This document shows, in pieces, positions 43,604 to 50,671 of a stretch of DNA of 56,306 nucleotides. The position numbers and the translations under genes are program-made. The stretch spans positions 1 to 56,306 of the forward strand of contig JAFGOY010000079.1 in assembly GCA_016926255.1 (NCBI GenBank), given 5' to 3'. Under the pieces are notes generated by a model that did no database searches, was not told the DNA's origin, and was given only the letters and a program-made list of their open reading frames with translations. This DNA is from Anaerolineae bacterium (GTDB lineage: Bacteria; Chloroflexota; Anaerolineae; Aggregatilineales; UBA3940). Every line of letters starts with the position of its first letter. Positions within the stretch are counted from its first letter, which is position 1.

Positions 43604-44077
43604 ATAGACTTTGAAGTAAGAAGCAGCGCGTTCGATCCAGGTGATCCCCTTCCGGAACTTTACACCTGCGATGGACAGAACATCTCACCACCGCTGTCCT
43701 GGACAGGCCTCCCGGATAATACCAGAAGCCTGGCATTGTTCTTTGATGATATCACTTCACCCTATGGCACATGGTGTCATTGGGTTCTGTATAATATCGC
43801 GGCAGATTACCGCATCCTTCGTGAGAACATTCCTCCCGAATGGGTGCTTCCCTGGAAAGGTATGCAGGGCCGGAACGACTATGATCGAATTGGCTACGCT
43901 GGCCCCTGCCCACCCGAAGGAGAAGAGCGCCAGTATGCGTTTCGCCTCTTCGCCCTGGATTGTGAACTGGACGTCGAACCCCGAATCACGCGGATTCTTC
44001 TCCTCAAACATATGAGGGGTAGTATAATCGACCGCGCAGAGTTACTCTGTACGTATACCAGAAACAGTTCAGGTTGA
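43604..44077 (+). CDS. YbhB/YbcL (PEBP, Raf kinase inhibitor-like) protein with ATA start
   Basis: A phosphatidylethanolamine-binding-protein family member of 157 residues, counted from an ATA codon at 43604. The frame has a stop at 43595 and no ATG, GTG or TTG before the family core. SSAFDPGDPLPELYTCDGQN, the ligand-pocket strand LALFFDDI with its DD pair, and GTWCHWVLYNI are all present. GAGGA lies three bases before the ATA, and the length from there matches the usual ~155-160 residues. So ATA is the likely start, unless the base is a sequencing error for ATG. The biochemical role of bacterial YbhB proteins is unclear. The last base is 30 bases from the RNase Z start. Confidence 0.75.
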   Translation: MDFEVRSSAFDPGDPLPELYTCDGQNISPPLSWTGLPDNTRSLALFFDDITSPYGTWCHWVLYNIAADYRILRENIPPEWVLPWKGMQGRNDYDRIGYAGPCPPEGEERQYAFRLFALDCELDVEPRITRILLLKHMRGSIIDRAELLCTYTRNSSG

Positions 44078-44107
44078 TAACCCTTCTGACGTCATAAGGA
44101 CCGCATA

Positions 44108-45049
44108 GTGTTTGAAGTTATGTTCCTGGGCACATCGGCCAGCGCTCCGTCTATACAACGCGGCCTGAGTGCTCAGGTTGTTATTCACAAGGAATACCGT
44201 TTTCTGGTCGACTGTGGCGAAGGCACGCAGCGCCAGATTCTTCGCAGTGGCATCGGCTTTCGAAGATTGGACAAAATCCTCCTGACGCACAGCCACCTGG
44301 ATCATATCCTGGGGTTGGGCGGCCTTATTTCGACCTTCGCCCGCTGGGAAACCGCCGAACAGATCGAGGTATGGGGCGGCAAATCGACCCTGGATCGTGT
44401 CTACGATCTGATCTATGGTGTGGTGCTGCGTGGTGCCCGGCCATCCGTCAACATTGAGTTGTATGAAGTCAAACCTGGGGTTCTGATGGAAGACGATGAG
44501 TTTGTCCTCAGCGCCTTCCCGGTGGAGCATCGCGGGCCAGATTGTTTTGGTTACACCTTCGAACGTAAATCCCATCGACCGTTCATGAACGATCTCGCCG
44601 AATCGCTGGGCGTGCCGCGCGGTCCGGAACGACGCCAGTTGGTCAACGGGCAGTCTGTTCACCTGGAAGATGGCCGGACGATCCTTCCCGATGATGTGCT
44701 GGGCGATCCCATCCCCGGCGACAAGCTGTGCATCACTGGCGACATTGGGCGGACAGCCGGGTTATCTCAATATATTGCCGGGGCCGATGCATTGATCAGT
44801 GAAGCAACTTACCTTAACTATGAGGTCGATCTGGCCCGGCGGTTCGGTCATATCACTGCTCGTGAAGCGGCTGAACTGGCCTTTAGCTCGGACGTGAAAA
44901 ACCTGATGCTCACTCACATTTCACGCCGCTACAGGGAACACGAAATTGCTGCCGAGGCAAATGAAACTTTCCCCGGAGCAGTCGTGGTTCGCGATTTCGA
45001 CCACTTCCGCATTCGAAGTGGCTGCCAGTTAGAGCGTGTTGAAGAGTGA
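44108..45049 (+). CDS. rnz: Ribonuclease Z
   Basis: A 313-residue metallo-beta-lactamase-fold endonuclease that trims the 3' end of tRNA precursors, of the normal short RNase Z length. The zinc site HSHLDH is at 61-66. Further ligands are His in FPVEHRGPDCFGYTF near 140, Asp in CITGDIGRT and His in LTHISRRY near 268. The FLGTSASAPSIQRG start is characteristic. The start is a GTG with AAGGA seven bases upstream. It follows the YbhB-like gene and converges with the Rrf2-type regulator gene. Confidence 0.95.
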   Translation: MFEVMFLGTSASAPSIQRGLSAQVVIHKEYRFLVDCGEGTQRQILRSGIGFRRLDKILLTHSHLDHILGLGGLISTFARWETAEQIEVWGGKSTLDRVYDLIYGVVLRGARPSVNIELYEVKPGVLMEDDEFVLSAFPVEHRGPDCFGYTFERKSHRPFMNDLAESLGVPRGPERRQLVNGQSVHLEDGRTILPDDVLGDPIPGDKLCITGDIGRTAGLSQYIAGADALISEATYLNYEVDLARRFGHITAREAAELAFSSDVKNLMLTHISRRYREHEIAAEANETFPGAVVVRDFDHFRIRSGCQLERVEE

Positions 45050-45066
45050 CGTTCGTAGCCGAGGTT

Positions 45067-45501
45067 TCAGGAAGCCTGGGCAGCTTCTAACCTTTCAGCC
45101 TTGGCTACGATCTCGGCCAAATTGGTTCCTCCCAGCCTGTCGACCAGCATTTTTTGCGCATCGGTGAAGATCTCGCAGAATGGGCAGGCATCTGCCAAAT
45201 GGCAGACCTCGGGATCGCGCGTACAGCGATTGACCATGATCGGCCCGTCGATAGCCTCGATGACCTCCAACATGGTTATCATCTGCGGAGGGCGGGCAAG
45301 GCTAACACCGCCGCTTGCGCCGCGTGTTGCTTCCAGGATGCCCCTCACAACAAGCTGAGACACAATCTTGGCAAGAAACGGGAGGGGAATTTGCTGTCTT
45401 TCGGCGATGGTCGAAGTCGGGGCGCGCTCCCCTTCAGGAAGCCGTGCAACCTCGACAACAGCACGGAGGGCGTAATCAGCCTGTCTTGTTATTTCTAACA
45501 T
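45067..45501 (-). CDS. Rrf2-family regulator, IscR-like
   Basis: A 144-residue winged-helix regulator. MLEITRQADYALRAVVEVAR starts the DNA-binding domain, and TSTIAERQQIPLPFLAKIVSQL forms the recognition helix-turn-helix. The wing RGASGGVSLAR and Cys93, Cys100, Cys106 and Cys109 follow. The spacing C-x6-C-x5-C fits a [2Fe-2S] site as in IscR/RsrR-type proteins, so it likely senses iron-sulfur status, redox or NO. It is divergent from ssb; a palindrome at 45590-45603 could be an operator. No Isc or Suf genes lie nearby. Confidence 0.9.
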   Translation of the reverse strand: MLEITRQADYALRAVVEVARLPEGERAPTSTIAERQQIPLPFLAKIVSQLVVRGILEATRGASGGVSLARPPQMITMLEVIEAIDGPIMVNRCTRDPEVCHLADACPFCEIFTDAQKMLVDRLGGTNLAEIVAKAERLEAAQAS

Positions 45502-45589
45502 CTAATTTCACCTAGTATTTATCAATTCAGAAATTTGGGTATGAGTAATCTTAAATAAGAATTTTAAGACAGGCGGGTAACTGTAACAA

Positions 45590-45603
45590 GTGATTTCTAT
45601 CAC
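45590..45603. promoter_or_regulatory. Palindrome between the Rrf2 gene and ssb, possible operator
   Basis: GTGAT-TTCT-ATCAC is a perfect 5-bp inverted repeat in the divergent gap. Its size would suit a dimeric winged-helix regulator. The 45502-45716 gap also holds a run of nine C (45674-45682). Otherwise I see no clear gene in it, only a weak 34-codon frame from 45613 that stops at 45720. Confidence 0.3.
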
Positions 45604-45716
45604 TCCCCGCACATGACACCCGCCACCAGCGAGATCGCGGTCACCGGCGGGGCCACAGCCCAGCACCTTTGCACCCCCCCCCGCTTTGGAGTACCCTTAA
45701 TTCAATTGGACTGGGA

Positions 45717-45833
45717 GTGACCGTTGTTGTCACACCAGCAGATTATGATCAATTGTCTGACCTTATTCCTGAATGGATAAGCGATTTATATTCCGAAACA
45801 ACCCGGATTTTACCCAGATCAAAGGAGGAGTAA
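45717..45833 (+). CDS. Possible 38-residue leader protein upstream of ssb
   Basis: A GTG-started frame of 38 codons ending one base before the ssb GTG. The product is acidic and protein-like (VTPADYDQLSDLIPEWISDL). Its last codons AAG GAG GAG form the ribosome-binding site of ssb, so translation of the two could be coupled. No family is recognised. The ribosome site for the frame itself is weak (GGGA directly before the GTG). It could instead be the remnant or 3' part of a longer gene disturbed at the nearby run of nine C. Confidence 0.35.
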   Translation: MTVVVTPADYDQLSDLIPEWISDLYSETTRILPRSKEE

Positions 45834-45834
45834 A

Positions 45835-46236
45835 GTGTTTCAACAATGCATGATAATCGGCAACCTTGGGCGTGATCCTGAGATGCGCTATATGCCCGAT
45901 GGTCGCCCGGTGACCAATTTCACCGTGGCAGTGAACAAAACCTGGGCCAACGCCGATGGCACCCAGGGAGAAAAAACCTGGTGGTTCCGAGTTAACTGCT
46001 GGGGACGGCTGGCCGAGACTACCAACCAGTATCTCAAAAAGGGCCGCCAGGTTATGGTGATCGGCGAAGTTGACGCTTCGGCCTACATGCCAAAAGACGG
46101 CACCACTGAACCGAGAGCAACTCTCGAACTACGGGCGCAGGTCGTCAAGTTCCTCGGCGGGCGTGACGCGGTTGACGTTGATGATTTCGGCGGCGGCGGC
46201 AGTTCTTACCAAAGTGAAGAGGATATCCCGTTCTAA
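45835..46236 (+). CDS. ssb: Single-stranded DNA-binding protein
   Basis: A 133-residue SSB with one OB-fold (1-105: MIIGNLGRDPEMRYMPDGRPV, NCWGRLAE, LKKGRQVMVIGEV) and a short Gly/Ser linker. The acidic tip EEDIPF is the conserved partner-docking tail. It binds single-stranded DNA as a tetramer. The tail is short compared with typical 150-180 residue SSBs. The start is a GTG with an ideal AAAGGAGG. The translin-family gene follows after two bases, an unusual neighbour; rpsF and rpsR, the common ssb neighbours, are absent. It may be an accessory rather than the only SSB. Confidence 0.95.
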   Translation: MFQQCMIIGNLGRDPEMRYMPDGRPVTNFTVAVNKTWANADGTQGEKTWWFRVNCWGRLAETTNQYLKKGRQVMVIGEVDASAYMPKDGTTEPRATLELRAQVVKFLGGRDAVDVDDFGGGGSSYQSEEDIPF

Positions 46237-46238
46237 AC

Positions 46239-46880
46239 ATGAATAATCTTGATTCCATCGGCGATACTATTCGTACAGAGCTTGAGATGAAAAACGCTGC
46301 GCGGGATGCAGCGCTCACCCAATCCCGTCTGTTGATCCGGTACTGTGCCAACACCATCAAATCTGTTCATCGCAAAATGTGGGATGAGGCCAAAGAGGGC
46401 TTACAGACTGTCAAAGAGGCCGCCAATGGCCTGATCGAGAGCGTCAAAGATTATCCAGACCTGTACCACTCTGGATATACGCAGGACGCACTGAAAGAAT
46501 ATGTCGAAGCATTCGTGACCTATGCACTGGTTCGCGGTGAGCCGCTTCCCGGTTCGGAAGAACTGGGAGTGCCCGGCAGCACCTATCTGAATGGTCTGGC
46601 TGAAGCCGCCAGCGAGATGCGCCGTACCATCCTCGATATCATCCGGACAGATCACGATGAAAAAGCGGAGCGGCTTCTCGAAGACATGGATACGATCTAC
46701 AACCTGTTGATGACCTTTGACTTCCCCGACGCCATCACCTACGGCCTTCGACGTCGTGTCGACAGTCTGCGTGGAGTCGCAGAACGGACACGTGGCGATC
46801 TGACCAACAGCCTGCGCCAGAAGCGATTGCAGGCGGCCCTCAGCAATTTAGAGGAGCGCCTCAAAGATACTTTGGAATAG
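46239..46880 (+). CDS. Translin/TRAX-family protein
   Basis: A 213-residue all-helical protein of the translin superfamily, known mainly from eukaryotes and archaea. LKEYVEAFVTYAL (85-97) matches the TRAX segment that holds two catalytic Glu. TYLNGLAEAASEMRRTILD (115-133) matches the GLADLxGELRR-type motif. Glu87, Glu90, Glu122 and Glu126 therefore occupy the positions of the TRAX acidic quartet, with Glu for one Asp. The tail VDSLRGVAERTRGDLTN fits the last translin helix. Family members form ring-shaped or football-shaped oligomers that bind and, when acidic residues are present, cut single-stranded RNA or DNA. It has no ribosome site of its own and is probably coupled to ssb. Confidence 0.85.
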   Translation: MNNLDSIGDTIRTELEMKNAARDAALTQSRLLIRYCANTIKSVHRKMWDEAKEGLQTVKEAANGLIESVKDYPDLYHSGYTQDALKEYVEAFVTYALVRGEPLPGSEELGVPGSTYLNGLAEAASEMRRTILDIIRTDHDEKAERLLEDMDTIYNLLMTFDFPDAITYGLRRRVDSLRGVAERTRGDLTNSLRQKRLQAALSNLEERLKDTLE

Positions 46881-46890
46881 TCTCGCGGCG

Positions 46891-47157
46891 ATGAAACAAC
46901 TGGCGGAAAGGTTGGACGGCGATTCGCAGTATCCCACCCTGATCACCGTTCAGGGGATCGGAGCTTATCTCGTTTGTCACCGGGCCTGGTGGCTGGCCGA
47001 GGTACTGGACTATGCGCCGGACGATGAGAGCCGCCTGGCCCGTCAAATATTATCCCGACGAAAGAAGCTTGCTCAGCGATTGGCACTGATCGGCGGGCTG
47101 ATGATCGCTACTGCCATTCTGATCATGGTGCTGGGCCTGCTGCTGGGATCAAGCTGA
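46891..47157 (+). CDS. Cas4-like protein, N-terminal part with membrane helix
   Basis: An 88-residue protein. Residues 16-37 (TLITVQGIGAYLVCHRAWWL) match the beginning of Cas4/DUF83 proteins, where the first iron-sulfur Cys sits in a C-x-R-x-[YWF]-L context; here it is Cys29. The basic stretch RLARQILSRRKKLAQR replaces the usual G-x3-H motif, so motif I His is missing. A transmembrane helix follows at 64-86. The remaining Cas4 elements are found in the next gene, which starts one base after this stop but in another reading frame. The pair reads as one Cas4-like protein divided in the middle of a helical hairpin. Function unknown. Confidence 0.7.
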   Translation: MKQLAERLDGDSQYPTLITVQGIGAYLVCHRAWWLAEVLDYAPDDESRLARQILSRRKKLAQRLALIGGLMIATAILIMVLGLLLGSS

Positions 47158-47158
47158 C

Positions 47159-47689
47159 ATGGCCGCAGCCGGACAGATCATCCCGCTGCTGCTTTTCGTG
47201 ATCGGAGCGTTGCTTCTGATCGCCTCCTACCGCCTGACCCGCGCCATCCGCCCCACCGGGCATGTCGATCAGGTTGACGGCGACACTGAAGCCTATGTAC
47301 CACACGGCCTGCTGATTCTCGTCGAAGACAGGTTGGCCGGTCAGCCTCATGGTCTGCTGCGCTTGGCCGACAGGCAGCAGACCATTCCTATCCAGGTGAT
47401 CGACAGGGCATCTCCCGCTGTTCCCGATCAGGTTGCTGGCTGCCAGATGTCAGCCTTCTGCTATTTGGTAGAGGCGATCTACGATCAGGAAGTGCCCTAT
47501 GGGATGCTGCGCTATGCCGATCTCGACGTTCAGATCGACTGGACGCCGGAAAACCGTCAGGCATTGGCAGATCTGTTGTCCGAGATGCGCTTACAGGCAG
47601 AGGCGAGCAACGTTGACCGCTCTCATAACACCCCTTCGATCTGCGCGGCTTGTATCGTCAAAGAGGTTTGTGATCAGGCTTTAGTCTGA
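47159..47689 (+). CDS. Cas4-like protein, C-terminal part, nuclease residues replaced
   Basis: A 176-residue protein with an N-terminal helix (7-24) and a Cas4/DUF83 (PD-(D/E)XK) C-terminal region. PYGMLRYADLDVQIDWTPE and SAFCYLVEAIYDQEVPYG are strongly family-like. The three C-terminal iron-sulfur cysteines are Cys162, Cys165 and Cys171 (C-x2-C-x5-C). The nuclease triad is lost: the GxPD Asp reads His64 (GQPHGLL), and the PVE-x-K pair reads PIQVI, with Gln79 and Ile81. With Cys29 of the preceding gene all four cluster ligands exist. A membrane-bound Fe-S protein without nuclease activity is therefore expected. No cas1, cas2 or CRISPR lies in the window. Confidence 0.75.
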   Translation: MAAAGQIIPLLLFVIGALLLIASYRLTRAIRPTGHVDQVDGDTEAYVPHGLLILVEDRLAGQPHGLLRLADRQQTIPIQVIDRASPAVPDQVAGCQMSAFCYLVEAIYDQEVPYGMLRYADLDVQIDWTPENRQALADLLSEMRLQAEASNVDRSHNTPSICAACIVKEVCDQALV

Positions 47690-47779
47690 CCCTCGGAAGC
47701 GTGGATTTCACGTATCGTTCCGTGCGCCGCCGGGTTTTGTAATACATATCTCCATCGAACCAGCCTAGAGGAGTTCGCA

Positions 47780-48916
47780 ATGCTGACTATCCACGAAATT
47801 GACACAACCAGACGCCGCGATGTCAATCGCTTCATACAATTCCCTTTCGATCTCTACGAAGGTTGCCCTCAATGGGTGCCAATGCTGGTCGGAGATTCGC
47901 GCCTGCAGCTCAACCGCAAAAAGAATCCCTTCTATAAATACAATGACGCCGCCTTCTTCATTGCTGAAAAAGACGGCAAGGACGTTGGGCGCATCGCTGT
48001 GCTGCATCCCAAATTCTTCAACGAGTTCAAAGGTACTCAAAATGTCCACTTCTACCTGTTCGACTGCATTGACGATCAGGAAGTCGCCAACCTGCTGTTT
48101 GATACAGCTGCAGCTTGGGGAACCGAGCGCGGCCTGAATCTCATCCGGGGTCCGCTGGGGTTCATGGCCCTTGACGGTTTCGGGATGCTGGCGAAAGGCT
48201 TCGACCATCGCCCGGCAGTCGGGGTGCCGTATAACTACGATTACTATCCCCGCCTGACTGAAGCCTGGGGCTTTGAACTCGAAGAAAGGGTCTATTCTGG
48301 CTATCTGGACGTAGCAGAGATTAGAAATACCTTCCCCGAAAAAGTCCTCCGGCTCTCCGATAAGATCAAAGAACGCTATGGATTTGAGATCAAGACATTC
48401 AAGACAAAGCGTGAACTCGTAAAATGGGCAACCCCGCGCCTCGCAGATCTCTACAATCGCACATTGACCCACATCGCGGGCGACACGCCCGTCACGCAGG
48501 AGGAAGCCGAAGTTGTCGCCGAAAGCGCCATGACCATTACCGATCCCAGGCTGATCAAGATCATCATGAAAGACGATGATATTGTCGGCTTTCTGTTCTG
48601 CTTCCTGAATATCTCCGACGGCCTCAAAAAATCACGCGGGCGGCTGTTCCCCTTCGGCCTGATTCACATCCTGAACGACCTGAACAATACCATCTACATC
48701 GATCTGAATGGAATGGGCGTCCTGCCCGAATACCAGGGACAGGGCGGAACGGCAGTAATGTACGCCGAGCTGTACCGGTCACTTGAGGCGTTTCCTCGCT
48801 TCAAGCATGCCGATGTCGTCCAGATATCGGAGTTCAACTCACAGAGTCTCAACGAGTTAAAACGCTTTGGAGTTGATATGTACAAAGCGCACCATATCTA
48901 TCGTAAGGAACTCTGA
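47780..48916 (+). CDS. GNAT-like acyltransferase family protein, copy 2
   Basis: A 378-residue paralogue of the protein at 16078-17229. Shared segments include FIQFPFDLYEGCPQWVPML, VGRIAVLHPKFFN, the central GFDHRPAVGVPYNYDYY and the acyl-CoA-binding-type loop MGVLPEYQGQGGTAVMYAELY. The terminus is HHIYRKEL. The substrate is unknown; the family is annotated only as N-acetyltransferase-like. GAGGAG lies before the ATG. It has its own 90-base upstream gap and a strong terminator, so it appears to be transcribed alone. Confidence 0.8.
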   Translation: MLTIHEIDTTRRRDVNRFIQFPFDLYEGCPQWVPMLVGDSRLQLNRKKNPFYKYNDAAFFIAEKDGKDVGRIAVLHPKFFNEFKGTQNVHFYLFDCIDDQEVANLLFDTAAAWGTERGLNLIRGPLGFMALDGFGMLAKGFDHRPAVGVPYNYDYYPRLTEAWGFELEERVYSGYLDVAEIRNTFPEKVLRLSDKIKERYGFEIKTFKTKRELVKWATPRLADLYNRTLTHIAGDTPVTQEEAEVVAESAMTITDPRLIKIIMKDDDIVGFLFCFLNISDGLKKSRGRLFPFGLIHILNDLNNTIYIDLNGMGVLPEYQGQGGTAVMYAELYRSLEAFPRFKHADVVQISEFNSQSLNELKRFGVDMYKAHHIYRKEL

Positions 48917-48942
48917 TATCGGTTCATAGCAAAATTCTGGTG

Positions 48943-48980
48943 CTGCCGGGTCGAGTGATGTTACCCGGCAGTTCTGTTTT
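48943..48980 (+). terminator. Terminator after acetyltransferase-like copy 2
   Basis: A perfect 9-bp stem CTGCCGGGT/ACCCGGCAG (48943-48951 with 48963-48971) followed by TTCTGTTTT. A TATAAT (49001-49006) downstream may be the -10 of the next gene. Confidence 0.85.
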
Positions 48981-49064
48981 CTGAAAATCACCGGCACCGG
49001 TATAATCAGGGACTGGCAGTCAGGCCAGTTCAATAACCCACTAATATCCCAAGAGTCTGGATTG

Positions 49065-49316
49065 ATGACTGTAACACATTGTCATATCTGCGATAAAAAC
49101 CCCAACGAAGCACGCCGTTTCAGAGATACCGGCCATGATCAGGGACAGGAATGCCCGATTTGCCAGCGCCCTACCTGCCGCCATCATCTGGTCAGGGTCA
49201 GGTGGCGCTGGCGTACCCCCAACCGCGAAACAGGTTCGGCATTGATCTGCCGCGAATGCCATCGCAGTTATGCCCACCGCAATTGGGATCCGATCAACCG
49301 CGAGTGGATCAGCTAA
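49065..49316 (+). CDS. Small zinc-finger protein
   Basis: An 83-residue basic protein with three Cys/His clusters: CHIC at 6-9, CPIC at 30-33 with Cys38, His40 and His41, and CREC at 62-65 with His71. This suggests two zinc sites in treble-clef or cross-brace order (RING- or AN1-like spacing, not a confident family match). Between the clusters the RVRWRWRTP segment is strongly basic. Such proteins bind nucleic acid or partner proteins; the actual role is unknown. The ATG is taken as start rather than the TTG one codon earlier. Confidence 0.65.
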   Translation: MTVTHCHICDKNPNEARRFRDTGHDQGQECPICQRPTCRHHLVRVRWRWRTPNRETGSALICRECHRSYAHRNWDPINREWIS

Positions 49317-49441
49317 ATTAAGACGCTACAATAATCTATAGGGTAGAGTGACCGTTGTCAGGCAATTGCCAGGATAAACAGTCGATTTCCTTACGGTTCT
49401 CACCTGTCATATCAAATAGTAAAACCGATAAGGAGTTGGTA

Positions 49442-50512
49442 ATGAGTAAAGTCCGGGTGGCGATAATTGGTGTTGGAAACTGCGCCTCCTCGCTGGTTCA
49501 AGGTGTGCAATATTATAAGAATGCCAAAGATGATGATGTCGTCCCTGGCTTGATGCATGTCAATCTGGGTGGCTATCACATCAGCGATATCGAGTTCAGT
49601 GCGGCTTTTGATATCGACGTGAAGAAAGTCGGCCTCGACCTGTCGAAAGCGATCTGGGCCGGGCCAAACAATGCCCTCAAGTTTGCCGATGTCCCCAATC
49701 TTGATGTTCCGGTGCATCGCGGCATGACGCATGATGGCCTGGGCAAGTATCTCAAGATGAAGATTACCAAAGCGCCAGGGGCGACATCGAATATCACCCA
49801 GATTTTACAGGACACGAAGACCGATGTCGTTATCAACTACCTCCCGGTCGGCTCGGAGCAGGCGACCAAGTGGTATGTTGAGCAGGTGCTTAATGCGGGC
49901 TGTGCCTTTGTAAACTGCGTCCCGGTTTTCATCGCCAACCAACCTTACTGGCAGCGGCGATTCGAAGAACGCGGCCTCCCGGTGATCGGCGATGATATCA
50001 AAAGCCAGGTCGGAGCGACGATTGTCCACCGCGTTCTCACCCATCTTTTCGAGCAGCGCGGCGTACAGCTCGAACGCACCAGCCAGCTCAATGTCGGCGG
50101 GAACATGGACTTTTACAACATGCTCGAACGGGAGCGATTGGAAAGCAAGAAAATCAGCAAGACCAACGCCGTGACTTCTCAGGTTGATCGAGAACTCCCC
50201 GCCGACAACGTCCACATCGGCCCCAGTGACTATGTCGCCTGGTTGACCGACCGCAAGTGGGCCTATATCCGCATGGAAGGGCGCAGTTTCGGTGATGTGC
50301 CGCTCAACGTCGAATTGAAGCTCGAAGTCTGGGACGGTCCCAATTCAGCCGGGGTCGTGATCGATGCCGTGCGCTGTGCCAAGCTCGGCCTGGATCGCGG
50401 GATAGGCGGTGCATTGGAAGCCCCAAGCAGCTACTTTATGAAATCGCCGCCGACCCAATATCCGGACGATGTCGCCAGGCAGAAAACCGAGGCATTCATC
50501 AACCAGGAGTGA
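49442..50512 (+). CDS. ino1: Myo-inositol-1-phosphate synthase
   Basis: A 356-residue NAD-dependent enzyme that turns glucose 6-phosphate into inositol 1-phosphate, the first step of inositol lipid and inositol-solute formation. The NAD loop is [16 protein letters not shown] at 6-21. [39 protein letters not shown] and the conserved [13 protein letters not shown] are diagnostic. The length fits the short prokaryotic form. The ATG at 49442 has AAGGAG upstream; the open frame before it is not protein-like. A terminator follows. The oxoamine synthase at 51660 nearby raises the possibility of inositol-containing sphingolipids. Confidence 0.95.
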   Translation: MSKVRVAIIGVGNCASSLVQGVQYYKNAKDDDVVPGLMHVNLGGYHISDIEFSAAFDIDVKKVGLDLSKAIWAGPNNALKFADVPNLDVPVHRGMTHDGLGKYLKMKITKAPGATSNITQILQDTKTDVVINYLPVGSEQATKWYVEQVLNAGCAFVNCVPVFIANQPYWQRRFEERGLPVIGDDIKSQVGATIVHRVLTHLFEQRGVQLERTSQLNVGGNMDFYNMLERERLESKKISKTNAVTSQVDRELPADNVHIGPSDYVAWLTDRKWAYIRMEGRSFGDVPLNVELKLEVWDGPNSAGVVIDAVRCAKLGLDRGIGGALEAPSSYFMKSPPTQYPDDVARQKTEAFINQE

Positions 50513-50548
50513 TGGGAGTTCTTTCGCCCAGTAAGGATACATCAGGCC

Positions 50549-50582
50549 AAAAGCCCGTCACAATCCGGTTGGCAGGCTTTTT
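50549..50582 (+). terminator. Terminator of ino1
   Basis: AAAAGCC (50549-50555) pairs with GGCTTTT (50575-50581), followed by T. The stem lies 36 bases after the ino1 stop. Confidence 0.7.
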
Positions 50583-50625
50583 CGTATCTAACTGGTATTT
50601 CACACACATGGGTAACCATTCTTGA

Positions 50626-50634
50626 TGATATAAT
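50626..50634 (+). promoter_or_regulatory. Extended -10 promoter of the ParB-fold gene
   Basis: TGATATAAT is a perfect extended -10 (TGnTATAAT). It overlaps an upstream in-frame ATG at 50633, so that ATG cannot be the start of the main transcript. No good -35 is visible, as is allowed for this promoter class. Confidence 0.65.
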
Positions 50635-50671
50635 GGCTGTACTGATTTGCCAGGGGAAGAGAGTAAACGTC

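Noticed and set aside
46891-47689. Frameshift joining the two Cas4-like halves
   Set aside because: The first frame ends after a complete helix and the second has its own ATG and helix start, with no homopolymer at the junction. A sequencing error is not excluded, but two genes are the simpler reading.
45590-47689. CRISPR-Cas locus around the Cas4-like genes
   Set aside because: No direct repeats with spacers and no cas1, cas2 or effector genes are visible anywhere in the window.
49355-49441. 29-residue N-terminal extension of inositol-phosphate synthase
   Set aside because: It lacks protein character and a ribosome site; the ATG at 49442 has AAGGAG and directly precedes the NAD loop.
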